This document shows, piece by piece, positions 16,874-25,159 of a stretch of DNA of 33,434 nt (position 1 is its first letter; the number at the start of each line of letters is the position of its first letter). Both the position numbers and the translations under genes were made by a program. The notes under the pieces were generated by a model. The model was not told where the DNA came from. It ran no database searches and worked only from the letters and a program-made list of their open reading frames with translations. Source of the stretch: Gemmatimonadota bacterium (GTDB lineage: Bacteria > Gemmatimonadota > Gemmatimonadetes > Gemmatimonadales > Gemmatimonadaceae); contig CANJOX010000002.1 in the NCBI GenBank assembly GCA_947475795.1, positions 1 to 33,434 of the forward strand. Direction: 5' to 3'.

Positions 16874-17392
16874 CTACTTCGGCGCGAGAATCATCGTCAT
16901 CGATTTCCCTTCCATGGACGGCGCGCTCTCAATCTTCGCGAGATCCATCAGCTCCTGCGCGACACGGTCAACCACCAGTCTCCCGAGTTCGGGATGGGCG
17001 ATCTGCCGGCCACGGAACATCAGTGTCACCTTCACCTTGTTGCCTTCTTCGAGGAAGCGCCGCGCATGGCGGGTTTTCGTCTCGAAGTCGTGATCGTCGA
17101 TCCCGGGGCGGTACTTGACCTCCTTGAGATGGATCACGTGCTGCTTCTTCTTCGCGATTCGCGCCTGCTTGGCCTGTTCGAACTTGAACTTCCCGAAGTC
17201 CATGATGCGGACGACGGGCGGCCGCGCGGCAGCCGCCACTTCGACGAGGTCCAGTCCCTGCTCGACTGCCTGGGACAGCGCCACGTCGACTTCCATGATA
17301 CCGAGCTGACTTCCGTCGGCGCCGATCACGCGAACGGGGCTGATCCGGATCTGCCGGTTCACCCGTGGCGGTCGCTTCGTCGAATCCTGAAT
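16874..17392 (-). CDS. infC: Translation initiation factor IF-3, probable AUU start
   Basis: IF-3 binds the 30S subunit and enforces correct start-codon choice. The family core begins RVNRQIRISPVRVIGADGSQLG and continues DFGKFKFEQAKQARIAKKKQ, the linker helix. KEVKYRPGIDDHDFETK and VKVTLMFRGRQ follow. I place the start at ATT (17392-17390), which encodes the first residue before QDSTKRPPRVNR. A GGAG lies 8 bases upstream, the protein becomes 172 residues (the usual size), and AUU is the known autoregulatory start of infC in other bacteria. A longer in-frame reading to 17491 would have to translate straight through the leader terminator hairpin, which argues against it. Confidence 0.93.
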   Translation of the reverse strand: MQDSTKRPPRVNRQIRISPVRVIGADGSQLGIMEVDVALSQAVEQGLDLVEVAAAARPPVVRIMDFGKFKFEQAKQARIAKKKQHVIHLKEVKYRPGIDDHDFETKTRHARRFLEEGNKVKVTLMFRGRQIAHPELGRLVVDRVAQELMDLAKIESAPSMEGKSMTMILAPK

Positions 17393-17640
17393 AGGCCGTA
17401 CTCCAGTAGAAGAAACAGAAAACGCGGACCCCTGAGGAGTCCGCGTCGAATACCGTGCTGCTCCGCCTGCGATGCCCTGACGGGCGCGCACGGAGACACG
17501 ATGCCGATCGACTCCAGCAGCACACCTCCGCAGGACGTTGCCTGGCGAGAGGGCCGAAGGGTGGGACCGGCGTCGCTGCCGGCCCGCTTCTCAGTTGTGT
17601 GGGGACGCTGACGCGCCCCCGGACCTACGCTCAAACGATA
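17393..17640 (-). promoter_or_regulatory. Structured leader of the infC-rpmI-rplT-pheST unit
   Basis: About 250 untranslated bases precede infC. On the minus-strand transcript, in order, there is an 8-bp hairpin with a 4-base loop (17601-17620), then a GC-rich hairpin (17563-17585). A long-range helix GTGCTGCT with AGCAGCAC (17516-17523 with 17455-17462) encloses a GCCC-GTCA-GGGC hairpin. The terminator at 17423-17445 comes last. GGAGTC at 17510-17515 can also pair with GACTCC in the terminator's first arm (17436-17441). That pairing would compete with the terminator or form a pseudoknot with the long-range helix. This looks like conditional termination; the signal is unknown. L20, IF-3 or Phe supply are known regulators of such operons elsewhere. 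No convincing leader peptide was found. The stretch from 17393 to the stop of the hydrolase gene at 17707 is otherwise gene-free. Confidence 0.6.
17407..17445 (-). terminator. Intrinsic terminator/attenuator just before infC
   Basis: The transcript reads CGCGGACTCC, a three-base loop, GGGGTCCGCG, then TTTTCTGTTTCTTCT. This is a ten-pair stem with one mismatch followed by a U-rich tract, a textbook Rho-independent terminator. It ends only a few bases before the GGAG of infC. It therefore lies between promoter and gene, where it must act as an attenuator rather than as the end of the upstream hydrolase transcript alone. Confidence 0.75.
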
Positions 17641-17651
17641 CTAACCTAGGA

Positions 17652-17679
17652 AAGGTAGGCACCTGCACCGCAAGGTCAA
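17652..17679 (-). promoter_or_regulatory. Candidate promoter of the infC unit
   Basis: TTGACC (17679-17674) and TACCTT (17657-17652) are spaced by 16 bp, just upstream of the structured leader and after the stop of the upstream hydrolase gene. The -10 element is imperfect but keeps the key T, A and final T. The same TACCTT hexamer is seen in the proposed rex promoter. Confidence 0.45.
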
Positions 17680-17706
17680 GGGGCACCACCAGTTCCGCGC
17701 CCCGCC

Positions 17707-18594
17707 CTACTCCGCCAGCCGATACCCCTTGCCGTCGAGTGCTACGCGCCCGAACCCCACCGCGGCGTCATGCTCGAAAATCAGCAGCCAGTCTTCCCGC
17801 AGCGCGTCCGCCAGCAACGCCCGTTTCGATTCCAGCGTGACCAACGGCTCGACATCGTAGCCCATGATCCACGGCAGCGGCAGATGATGGGAAGTCGGGA
17901 CCACGTCTCCTAAGAAGCACGCCGTCTCCCCACCGGAGCGCAGCACCACACTCTGGTGGTACGGGGTGTGCCCGGGGGTGAGCCGCACCGAAATCCCGGG
18001 CACCACCTCACCCGGCCCCTCCAGAAACTCGTACCGACCGGCGCTCATGATCGGCGCCCAGTTCGCCGGGAAATAGCTCGCTGCCGTCCGCTCATTGGCG
18101 CGCTCGGCGTAGGCCCGCTCGCCGGCCTGCACGAGGAACCGGGCGTTCGGGAACGCCGAGAGCACCTCACCGCCCGGATTCCGCCACGTATTGCCGCCCG
18201 CATGGTCGAAGTGGAGATGGGTGTTGATCACGAGCGACACGTCCGCCGGCGAAAATCCCGCCGCCTGGAGCCCATCCTCCAGTGCCGTCCGCCCCTCCCC
18301 GCCAGCGTTGTCGACCCCGTAGATGTCGTGAAACTTGGCGGTTTCCTTGTTCCCGAGCCCCGTATCGAGCAGGATCAACCCGTCGTCGTGCTCGATCAGC
18401 AGGCACCGCATCCCGAGCGGGATCCGATTCTTCTCGTCCGCCGCGAGACGACGCTCCCACAGGGTCTTCGGAACGACGCCGAACATGGCGCCGCCGTCGA
18501 GCTGCTGTCCGCCCGCCTGAATGGCATGGATGCGCCATCGTCCGAGCGTGCGGGTCTCAAGCAGGGGGTGCGGTGCGGTCAAGCGATCGCTCAT
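17707..18594 (-). CDS. Metallo-beta-lactamase-fold hydrolase, substrate unknown
   Basis: The 295-residue product has the zinc-binding signature THLHFDHAGG with His126, His128, Asp130 and His131. Later ligands are His209 (LTPGHTPYHQS), Asp230 (FLGDVVPTSHH) and His275 (IFEHDAAVG), so a complete dinuclear site is predicted. The N-terminal LLIEHDDGLILLDTGLGN is typical of the fold. The overall pattern resembles AHL-lactonase-like and other stand-alone hydrolases, but lactone, glyoxalase-type or other ester substrates cannot be told apart. No signal peptide is seen, so it is probably cytoplasmic. The start overlaps the exonuclease stop by 4 bp (ATGA). Confidence 0.9.
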   Translation of the reverse strand: MSDRLTAPHPLLETRTLGRWRIHAIQAGGQQLDGGAMFGVVPKTLWERRLAADEKNRIPLGMRCLLIEHDDGLILLDTGLGNKETAKFHDIYGVDNAGGEGRTALEDGLQAAGFSPADVSLVINTHLHFDHAGGNTWRNPGGEVLSAFPNARFLVQAGERAYAERANERTAASYFPANWAPIMSAGRYEFLEGPGEVVPGISVRLTPGHTPYHQSVVLRSGGETACFLGDVVPTSHHLPLPWIMGYDVEPLVTLESKRALLADALREDWLLIFEHDAAVGFGRVALDGKGYRLAE

Positions 18595-19532
18595 GCGATG
18601 TGGTCCTCAGAAGCGGGAAGCGGAAAAGCTCGGCGCCGACGATCACTCGCCGTCGGCCGCGGGCGGCCTGCCGGCGACGAGAGCAACCGTTCGAGCGCGG
18701 GCCACGAGGTGACGCCTTCGTCCTCCGCAATCGCCAGCATGCGCAGCAACGCGTGGGCCGTGGCGACGGCGTCCCCCTCGGCCCGGTGACGCGCGGCGAT
18801 CTCGATCCCAAAGTAGCGCGTGACGTGATCGAGCGACTTGCGCGCCAGTGACGGCAGCAGGACGCGGGCCATCCGTACGGTGCACAACCGCGGTCCGGCC
18901 AGCCGATGCCCGTCACTCCGGAACAACTCTTCGCCGACGAACCGCCAATCGAAGGCCGCGTTGTGGGCGGTAAAAACATGGCCGGCAAGACGATCCGCCA
19001 CCTGTGGCGCGACGTCCCGGAACGTGGGCTGATCCTTCACCATGTTCCACGAAATCTGCGTCAACTGCGTGATGTACGGCGGGATCGGCCGCTGCGGATT
19101 GACCAGTTGCGCATAGACGTCCACGATCTCCCCACCGCGCACGCGGGCGATGGCGATTTCCGTGATCCGGTCCCCCTCCGTCGCCCGTGTTCCGGTGGTT
19201 TCCACGTCGGTCACGGCAAACGCGACATCGCGCAACGACACCGGCGGCACCGCGGCCGCCCCGGCGTCGGCGACAGCTCCGACGGACATGCCGGCGCCCG
19301 CCCCGCGCGGGAGCGCGACCGCGGCGGCCAGTCCGGGCTGCAACGCCCAGTGACCGCTGGGCAGCCGCACGAACTCCGGGTGGCTTGAGAGGAGGGCGAT
19401 CGCCATCCGCTCCGCCGCATCGGCCTGCAACTGCTCCACGCGGCAGACGTCGCGCATGAGCGTGACCGGATCGAGCGGACCGTCAGCGAGTCGCTGCGCG
19501 GCCCGGGCCGAGAGCGTAGTGGGGCGGGACAT
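18591..19532 (-). CDS. DnaQ-like DEDDh 3'-5' exonuclease with an N-terminal extra domain
   Basis: From the ATG at 19532 the product has 313 residues. The C-terminal two thirds form an RNase-T/DnaQ exonuclease domain: TDVETTG (Asp109, Glu111), HNAAFDWRFV (Asp195) and HRAEGDA (His249, Asp254), so all DEDDh catalytic residues are present. Residues 1-70 look like a winged-helix unit (DPVTLMRDVCRVEQLQADAAERM to FVRLPSGHWAL). A low-complexity Ala/Gly linker (about 75-97) follows. It may proofread or degrade DNA or RNA. A link to DNA polymerase III epsilon or to other DnaQ-like exonucleases cannot be settled. A start at 19613 would run into the Rex operator, so it is less likely. Confidence 0.88.
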   Translation of the reverse strand: MSRPTTLSARAAQRLADGPLDPVTLMRDVCRVEQLQADAAERMAIALLSSHPEFVRLPSGHWALQPGLAAAVALPRGAGAGMSVGAVADAGAAAVPPVSLRDVAFAVTDVETTGTRATEGDRITEIAIARVRGGEIVDVYAQLVNPQRPIPPYITQLTQISWNMVKDQPTFRDVAPQVADRLAGHVFTAHNAAFDWRFVGEELFRSDGHRLAGPRLCTVRMARVLLPSLARKSLDHVTRYFGIEIAARHRAEGDAVATAHALLRMLAIAEDEGVTSWPALERLLSSPAGRPRPTASDRRRRAFPLPASEDHIA

Positions 19533-19563
19533 GCGCGGAAGATAGTGACGGGACACCGCGCGC

Positions 19564-19592
19564 TGGCAAAAGACCAGAGGGGTACGTACCTT
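19564..19592 (+). promoter_or_regulatory. Candidate rex promoter
   Basis: A weak -35 TGGCAA (19564-19569) and a -10 TACCTT (19587-19592) are separated by 17 bp. Transcription would start inside the Rex operator, a position that fits autorepression. Confidence 0.35.
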
Positions 19593-19609
19593 TGTGAAGA
19601 ATTTCACAA
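19592..19609. promoter_or_regulatory. Rex operator
   Basis: TTGTGAAGAATTTCACAA is a perfect palindromic match to the Rex consensus TTGTGAA-N4-TTCACAA. It ends 15 bases before the rex start codon, so autoregulation is expected. It may also affect the divergent exonuclease gene, whose start lies 60 bases away. Confidence 0.93.
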
Positions 19610-19624
19610 GCAACCGACTCCGCC

Positions 19625-20266
19625 GTGAAACGCATCGCCGAATCCACCGTCCGACGTCTCTCGATGTACCTGCGGTACCTCGAAGACCTTGATACCCGCG
19701 GTCAGCAGACCGCCTCGAGCGACGAGCTGGCCCATCTGTGCGGGACCACGCCCGCTCAGGTCCGGAAAGACCTCTCGTTCTTCGGGTCGTTCGGAAAGCG
19801 TGGCCTCGGGTACCCGGTGCACGAGCTCACCGCCCACCTACGCGAAATCCTTGGCCTCGAGCGGGAATGGAAGGTCGTGATCGTCGGCGCCGGCAAGATC
19901 GGCGCTGCGCTGGCGAACTATCGCGGGTTCCGCCAGCGGGGGTTCCGCATCGTCGGCGTCTACGATCACGATCCGGCCAAGATCGGCAAGCCGTGGGGCG
20001 AGGCGATCGTGCACGATATGGCCGCGCTCTCGACCGACATCGTCCAGGAGGAGGCGCAGATTGCCGTGCTGGCGATCCCGTCGGACGACGCCCAGGATGT
20101 GGTTGACCAGCTCGTGGGTGCGGGCATCCGCGCGATCCTGAATTTTGCGCCGGCGCAAATCACCGTGCCGGCCCACGTGTCCCTCAAGTCCGTCAACATG
20201 GCGATGGAACTCGAGGGCCTGTCGTTCGCCCTTACGAATTCACTGACGGCTCAGGGCGCCGCCTGA
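19625..20266 (+). CDS. rex: Redox-sensing transcriptional repressor Rex
   Basis: Rex is a homodimeric repressor that senses the NADH/NAD ratio and leaves DNA when NADH rises. It controls fermentative and respiratory genes. The 213-residue product (GTG start) has an N-terminal winged helix (about 1-80). Its recognition region is TTPAQVRKDLSFFGSFGKRG at 41-60. A Rossmann domain follows, with VVIVGAGKIGAAL (GAGKIG at 88-93) and VYDHDPAKIG at 112-121. The C-terminal swapped helix follows INFAP-like LNFAPAQI. A perfect Rex operator lies in its own promoter. It is the only housekeeping-type gene on the plus strand here and overlaps the end of rsmA by 35 bp. Confidence 0.97.
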   Translation: MKRIAESTVRRLSMYLRYLEDLDTRGQQTASSDELAHLCGTTPAQVRKDLSFFGSFGKRGLGYPVHELTAHLREILGLEREWKVVIVGAGKIGAALANYRGFRQRGFRIVGVYDHDPAKIGKPWGEAIVHDMAALSTDIVQEEAQIAVLAIPSDDAQDVVDQLVGAGIRAILNFAPAQITVPAHVSLKSVNMAMELEGLSFALTNSLTAQGAA

Positions 20267-21101
20267 GTACACGGACCAGGCGGGCGAAGTCCGCCGGGGT
20301 GAGCACCTCCGGGCGCACGTCGTGCGGCAGACCGGCCTCGGCGAGAACGGCCGCCGCCTGATCGGCGTCGAGCGACGCCACCGTGCGGACCACCCGGATG
20401 AGCTGCTTGCGACGCAGCCCGAAGGCCGCGAGCACGAAGCGGCGGAACGGAATCTCCAGCTCCGCCTCCACCCACGGCGTGTCGCGCGGCGTGACGCGGA
20501 CGACGGCCGAGTCGACGGTCGGCGGCGGATTGAAGGCGGAGGGTGGCACACGCCGCACCGGCGCGACATCGACCACCGACTGCAAGTTCACACTCAACGC
20601 ACCATAGGTCTTGTCCCCCGGCGGCGCCGCCATCCGATCGGCCACCTCGCGCTGCACGAGGTACACGGCCACGTCCGGCCGCGGCTGTTCCAGCGCGTGA
20701 AAGATGATCGGCGTGGTGATGTAGTACGGCACGTTACCAACCAGCAGATACGGACCACCGGCCAGTGCCGCCAACGAGACGGTGAGGACATCCGCCTCCA
20801 CGATCTCCACGTGCGGCAGGTCCGCGTACCGCGTGCGCAGATGCTGCACGAGATCACGATCGAGTTCGACGGCGACGACGCGCCCCGCCCGCTCAACCAA
20901 ACGGTCAGTGAGCGCGCCACGTCCGGGACCGATTTCGACCACGGTACGTCCTTCCAGCGGTCCGAGCGCGTCGACGATGCTGTCAAGCACGCGCGAGTCC
21001 TTGAGGAAGTGCTGCCCGAACCGCTTGCGGGCCGCTGGCAGTTCCCCCTCGCGACGCGGCGGTCGGCCGCCGCGGGCACCGAATCCATGCTGCTGACTCA
21101 T
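20232..21101 (-). CDS. rsmA: 16S rRNA dimethyladenosine transferase (KsgA)
   Basis: RsmA uses SAM to dimethylate A1518 and A1519 of 16S rRNA, a late step in 30S maturation. After about 24 basic residues, the family start RKRFGQHFLKDSRVLD appears. The SAM motif EIGPGRGALTDRL follows (GPGRG at 58-62). Then come VEADVLTVSL and the target-adenine motif NVPYYITTPI at 123-132. The C-terminal helical domain contains the FGLRRKQL motif. The gene overlaps the upstream phosphatase gene by 4 bp (ATGA) and its 3' end overlaps rex on the other strand. Confidence 0.97.
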   Translation of the reverse strand: MSQQHGFGARGGRPPRREGELPAARKRFGQHFLKDSRVLDSIVDALGPLEGRTVVEIGPGRGALTDRLVERAGRVVAVELDRDLVQHLRTRYADLPHVEIVEADVLTVSLAALAGGPYLLVGNVPYYITTPIIFHALEQPRPDVAVYLVQREVADRMAAPPGDKTYGALSVNLQSVVDVAPVRRVPPSAFNPPPTVDSAVVRVTPRDTPWVEAELEIPFRRFVLAAFGLRRKQLIRVVRTVASLDADQAAAVLAEAGLPHDVRPEVLTPADFARLVRVLRRRPEPSVNS

Positions 21102-22753
21102 ACGGTGCCCAGCACGGGACGATCCACGATCACCGCCGCCAGATCATCGCGCAGCGGCGTCCGCCCCGTGTGCACATGCACCTGGTCGAACAGCGCCGCG
21201 AGGATCTCCTCGGGCGGCTCGCCGTGCGTCATGCCGGACAACCGGCTGAGCACGGCCTGCTCGCCCAGCCGCTCATCGCCCGCACTGCGGGCGTCGGTGA
21301 GGCCATCGGTGAAAAGGACCAGTCGATCGCCCGGCCGCCATGACATGACGCACTCCTCGAATGGGGCATGACTGAAACCGATCGGTGGGACAACGGCCGC
21401 GAGGCGCTCACAGTGGCCGTCCGCCCCGAGGCGGAATGCATGGGGGTGACCGGCGTTGGCAAAGCGAACCTCGCCGGCCCGGCTGTCGATAACGGCGTAG
21501 CACATGGTGATCGACATCTCCGTAGAGGTTAACTCGTCATCGAGCGAGCGACGGACGGCATCGAGTGCGATCGACGGATCGAAGGCAGCCTGCACATGGA
21601 TCGCCGCCGCACTGAGCGCGAGCGCCATCACGAGGGCCGACTGATACCCGTGTCCCGACACATCTCCGATCAGGACGCCGGTCCGATCGTGGTCGAGCCG
21701 AGCGAGAAGGAAAAAATCGCCGCCGACACTTTCCGCCGGCACAAGCCGCGCCGCCGCCCGCGCCTCGGGACCGACCACCGACGGCTTGGGGAGCAGCTTG
21801 AGCTGCAGATCATGCGCGAGACGCATCTCCCGCACGAGCTGTTGTCGCTCCACCGCGGCCCGGACCAGCGACGCATTGTGCATCGCGATGCCGATCTGCG
21901 TACTCACCGCGACGGCCAGTTTGCGATCACCCGCGGTGAACGGCTGCCCCACCGCGCGTCCGCCGAGCACCAGCACCCCCAACGGCACCGGCGCCCGGGA
22001 CTCGACGACATCGCCGACGCGCACGGCCACCGGATGCGTTCCCGTGATCCCCGCGCCGGTGCTCGGGCGCGTGATCGCGACCGCGAGCAGCGCGCCACCA
22101 TGGACCGCCAGCACCGGGTCTGCCTCGCGGGCTCCGTCGCCCTCCTCGGCGCTCGCGCCGCCGCCGTGATACGCGCGGACCGCGATGTGGCCCTGCCGCT
22201 CCAGCGCGACCGCCGGATAGGACGCCTCGCCCAGCCCGAGCGTCGCGATGGGTGTCAACAGGCCGGCGCCGCGGTCATTCAACAAAAAGACTGCGCGCGT
22301 CGCGCCGATCGTCACCGCCAATTCGCGCAGGAGCGTGTCGGCGACGTTCTCCACCGACGTGCTGCCGCCGAGCAGTTCACCGATCGCGTAGAGCAGACTG
22401 ATCTCTTCGTAGCGCTCCACGAGTTCACGCGTGGCGCCATCCCGTTCGTGTGCCAGCCGCCGCACCAGCGGCACCAGGCGCGCCAGCAGTCGATCGGCGT
22501 CCAAGCTGTCGCCGGCCTGCACGAAGAGCCAACCGACGCTCTCGCCGGTCGTGACCAGCTGGGCATGGAGGGCGTTCGCGCGCGCCCACGCGATGACGTC
22601 CCAAGCGCCGACGCCTGGCTCTGTTCGGGTGGCGAACCGATCCGACGAGGTACCGAGCAGCAACGGGCTGCCGCCAGCGCGTCGCTCCCAGATGGCCGAC
22701 TCGCGCCCGGTGGCCTCGAGAAACGCGGCCAGGAGCGCCGACACCTCGATCAT
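21098..22753 (-). CDS. PP2C-type (SpoIIE/RsbU-like) serine phosphatase with GAF-like domain
   Basis: The 551-residue product has an N-terminal region of about 110 residues. A GAF-like sensory domain (about 115-300: LLYAIGELLGGSTSVENVADTLL to QIGIAMHNASLV) follows. A linker helix (REMRLAHDLQLKLLP) leads to the phosphatase domain. The metal-binding motif DVSGHG is at 364-369, preceded by ESVGGDFF, and LVLFTDGLTDAR is near the end. Such enzymes dephosphorylate STAS anti-sigma-antagonists. The adjacent ATPase and STAS genes make this a complete partner-switching set. The ligand of the GAF-like domain is unknown. Confidence 0.92.
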   Translation of the reverse strand: MIEVSALLAAFLEATGRESAIWERRAGGSPLLLGTSSDRFATRTEPGVGAWDVIAWARANALHAQLVTTGESVGWLFVQAGDSLDADRLLARLVPLVRRLAHERDGATRELVERYEEISLLYAIGELLGGSTSVENVADTLLRELAVTIGATRAVFLLNDRGAGLLTPIATLGLGEASYPAVALERQGHIAVRAYHGGGASAEEGDGAREADPVLAVHGGALLAVAITRPSTGAGITGTHPVAVRVGDVVESRAPVPLGVLVLGGRAVGQPFTAGDRKLAVAVSTQIGIAMHNASLVRAAVERQQLVREMRLAHDLQLKLLPKPSVVGPEARAAARLVPAESVGGDFFLLARLDHDRTGVLIGDVSGHGYQSALVMALALSAAAIHVQAAFDPSIALDAVRRSLDDELTSTEMSITMCYAVIDSRAGEVRFANAGHPHAFRLGADGHCERLAAVVPPIGFSHAPFEECVMSWRPGDRLVLFTDGLTDARSAGDERLGEQAVLSRLSGMTHGEPPEEILAALFDQVHVHTGRTPLRDDLAAVIVDRPVLGTV

Positions 22754-23217
22754 GTGCGGCGCAGCGTCAGGCGCACGCAGTGACCGGCACCAGCCGCGGG
22801 CGGAAGGCTGTCAACGTGGTCCATCAACTGCCGCATGAGAAACACGCCGCGTCCATCTTCGCGTTCGAGCCAGTCGACTTGATCCGGGCCCTGCTCCACC
22901 GACGCGAGATCAAACCCGCCGCCCTCGTCGATGACCTCGACCGTGAGTCGCTCACGATTCACGATGGCGCGCACCTGCACGAACCGGGCGCGATCGCTCC
23001 CATTGCCGCACACAATCGCGTTGGCCAGTGCCTCCGTGACCGCCACGGGGACGTTCAGTTGGCAGTGGCGCGCGGAGAAACCGGCCTCCCGGCACAACAG
23101 CACGATGGCCTCGACGATGGCCTGGATCAGCACCACGTCCGAGGCAATGCGCCATTCCCGGACCGGTGACACCGTCGGCGCGTCGACGGGAGGCTGCGGG
23201 GGGACAGAGCCGGTCAT
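22750..23217 (-). CDS. Anti-sigma-type serine kinase (RsbW/SpoIIAB-like HATPase)
   Basis: The 155-residue product is a small GHKL ATPase. The N-box VTEALANAI places Glu62 and Asn66. The G1 box EVIDEGGGFDL is at 95-104, and the G2 box DGRGVFLMRQLMDHV begins near 121. This is the architecture of kinases that bind a sigma factor or phosphorylate a STAS partner. The ATG at 23217 gives the usual size; an in-frame GTG at 23268 would add 17 residues. The frame also extends upstream to 23397 through the STAS gene, which I reject as coding. The stop overlaps the phosphatase start (ATGA). Confidence 0.9.
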   Translation of the reverse strand: MTGSVPPQPPVDAPTVSPVREWRIASDVVLIQAIVEAIVLLCREAGFSARHCQLNVPVAVTEALANAIVCGNGSDRARFVQVRAIVNRERLTVEVIDEGGGFDLASVEQGPDQVDWLEREDGRGVFLMRQLMDHVDSLPPAAGAGHCVRLTLRRT

Positions 23218-23272
23218 CGGATCAGCCGCCGCCCGGACGACGGGCCGCGACCTGAGTCGAGTGGCCACGCCG

Positions 23273-23605
23273 TCAGCGCACCCCGAGCGCGTCGGCCCGG
23301 GTCGCGAACAGCGGGAAGAGCGCGTCGAGACGCGTGAGTTCGAAGAGCGTCCGGAGGTCGTCGTTGAGGCCGGCCAGTCGCAGGTCGCCACCCGCATCGC
23401 GGACGCGCTTGCTGATGGACACGAGTGCGCCCAGTCCCGAGCTGTCGATGTAGCCGGCCTTCGAGAAATCGACGATGACCGTGCGTGCGCCCTGCTCGAG
23501 CGCGTCGAGGATCGCCTGCTTGAACTCCTGCCGGTTGGTTACCACCAGCTGTCCGTCGACATCGACGAACAGCACATCCTCACGGCGATCCAGGGTGAAG
23601 CTCAT
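23273..23605 (-). CDS. STAS-domain anti-anti-sigma factor-like protein
   Basis: The 110-residue single-domain protein starts MSFTLDRREDVLFVDVDG. It has the STAS signature VIVDFSKAGYIDSSGLGAL with the phosphorylatable Ser pair at 55-56. SISKRVRDAGGDLRLAG and an LFELTRLDALFP end follow, typical of SpoIIAA/RsbV-like proteins. It is the expected substrate of the downstream kinase and phosphatase. The frame is open to 24034, but the upstream part is antisense-like noise inside pta. The ATG at 23605 follows the pta stop by 7 bp. No standard Shine-Dalgarno is seen, so translation may be coupled to pta. Confidence 0.94.
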   Translation of the reverse strand: MSFTLDRREDVLFVDVDGQLVVTNRQEFKQAILDALEQGARTVIVDFSKAGYIDSSGLGALVSISKRVRDAGGDLRLAGLNDDLRTLFELTRLDALFPLFATRADALGVR

Positions 23606-23612
23606 AGGAGGC

Positions 23613-24646
<1,034 letters not shown>

Positions 24647-24650
<4 letters not shown>

Positions 24651-25159
24651 CGCGTCCCGGCGAATCGCGCGCCCAGCGCAGCGGCCACAAGGGGATGCAC
24701 CAGCCCACTCACATCACCGCCGAAGCGCGCGACTTCCCGCACCATGCTCGAGCTGATGTACGTGGTATCCAGCGAAGGGGTCATGAACACCGTCTCCATG
24801 TCCGGATACAGATGTCGGTTCATGAGCGCCATCTGGAACTCGTACTCGAAGTCACTGACCGCACGCAGGCCGCGCACGTTGACCTGCGCGCCGACATCGC
24901 GGGCGAAATCCACCAGCAGGCCACTGAACGCGCGAACCTCAACGCGCCGGTCATGGCCCATGATGTCGGTGATGAACTGAACGCGCTCGTCGACCGTAAA
25001 GAGCGGCTGCTTGCTCACGTTGTTCGCCACCGCCACGATTACGCGATCGGCAAACGTGAGCGTCCGTCGGATGAGGTCCTCATGCCCGTGCGTGACGGGA
25101 TCAAAGGAGCCGGCATACAGCGCGACGCGCTCGGCGGAGACTGCGGAAGACGACGTCAC
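24647..25159 (-). CDS. coaD: Phosphopantetheine adenylyltransferase
   Basis: CoaD transfers AMP to 4'-phosphopantetheine, the penultimate step of CoA synthesis. The 170-residue product has the nucleotidyltransferase motif [20 protein letters not shown] (His26 in the T/HxGH element). [20 protein letters not shown] and [21 protein letters not shown] follow. All are diagnostic, and the length is only slightly above average because of nine N-terminal residues. It overlaps rsmD upstream and pta downstream by 4 bp each. Confidence 0.98.

Noticed and set aside
17400..17430. Aromatic-rich frame reading FCFFYW just before infC, like a Phe leader peptide
   Set aside because: These codons come from the U tract after the terminator stem, so ribosome stalling there could not control the hairpin. 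No good start or ribosome site supports translation.
17557..17570. T-box-like sequence AAGGGTGGGACCGG close to the T-box consensus, near pheST
   Set aside because: It lies on the plus strand, opposite to infC and pheST, with no plus-strand gene downstream. It also forms part of a GC-rich hairpin, so the resemblance is probably chance.
22218..22340. Possible internal regulatory element in the phosphatase gene
   Set aside because: I saw no palindrome or promoter pair above background, and the coding pattern is uninterrupted.
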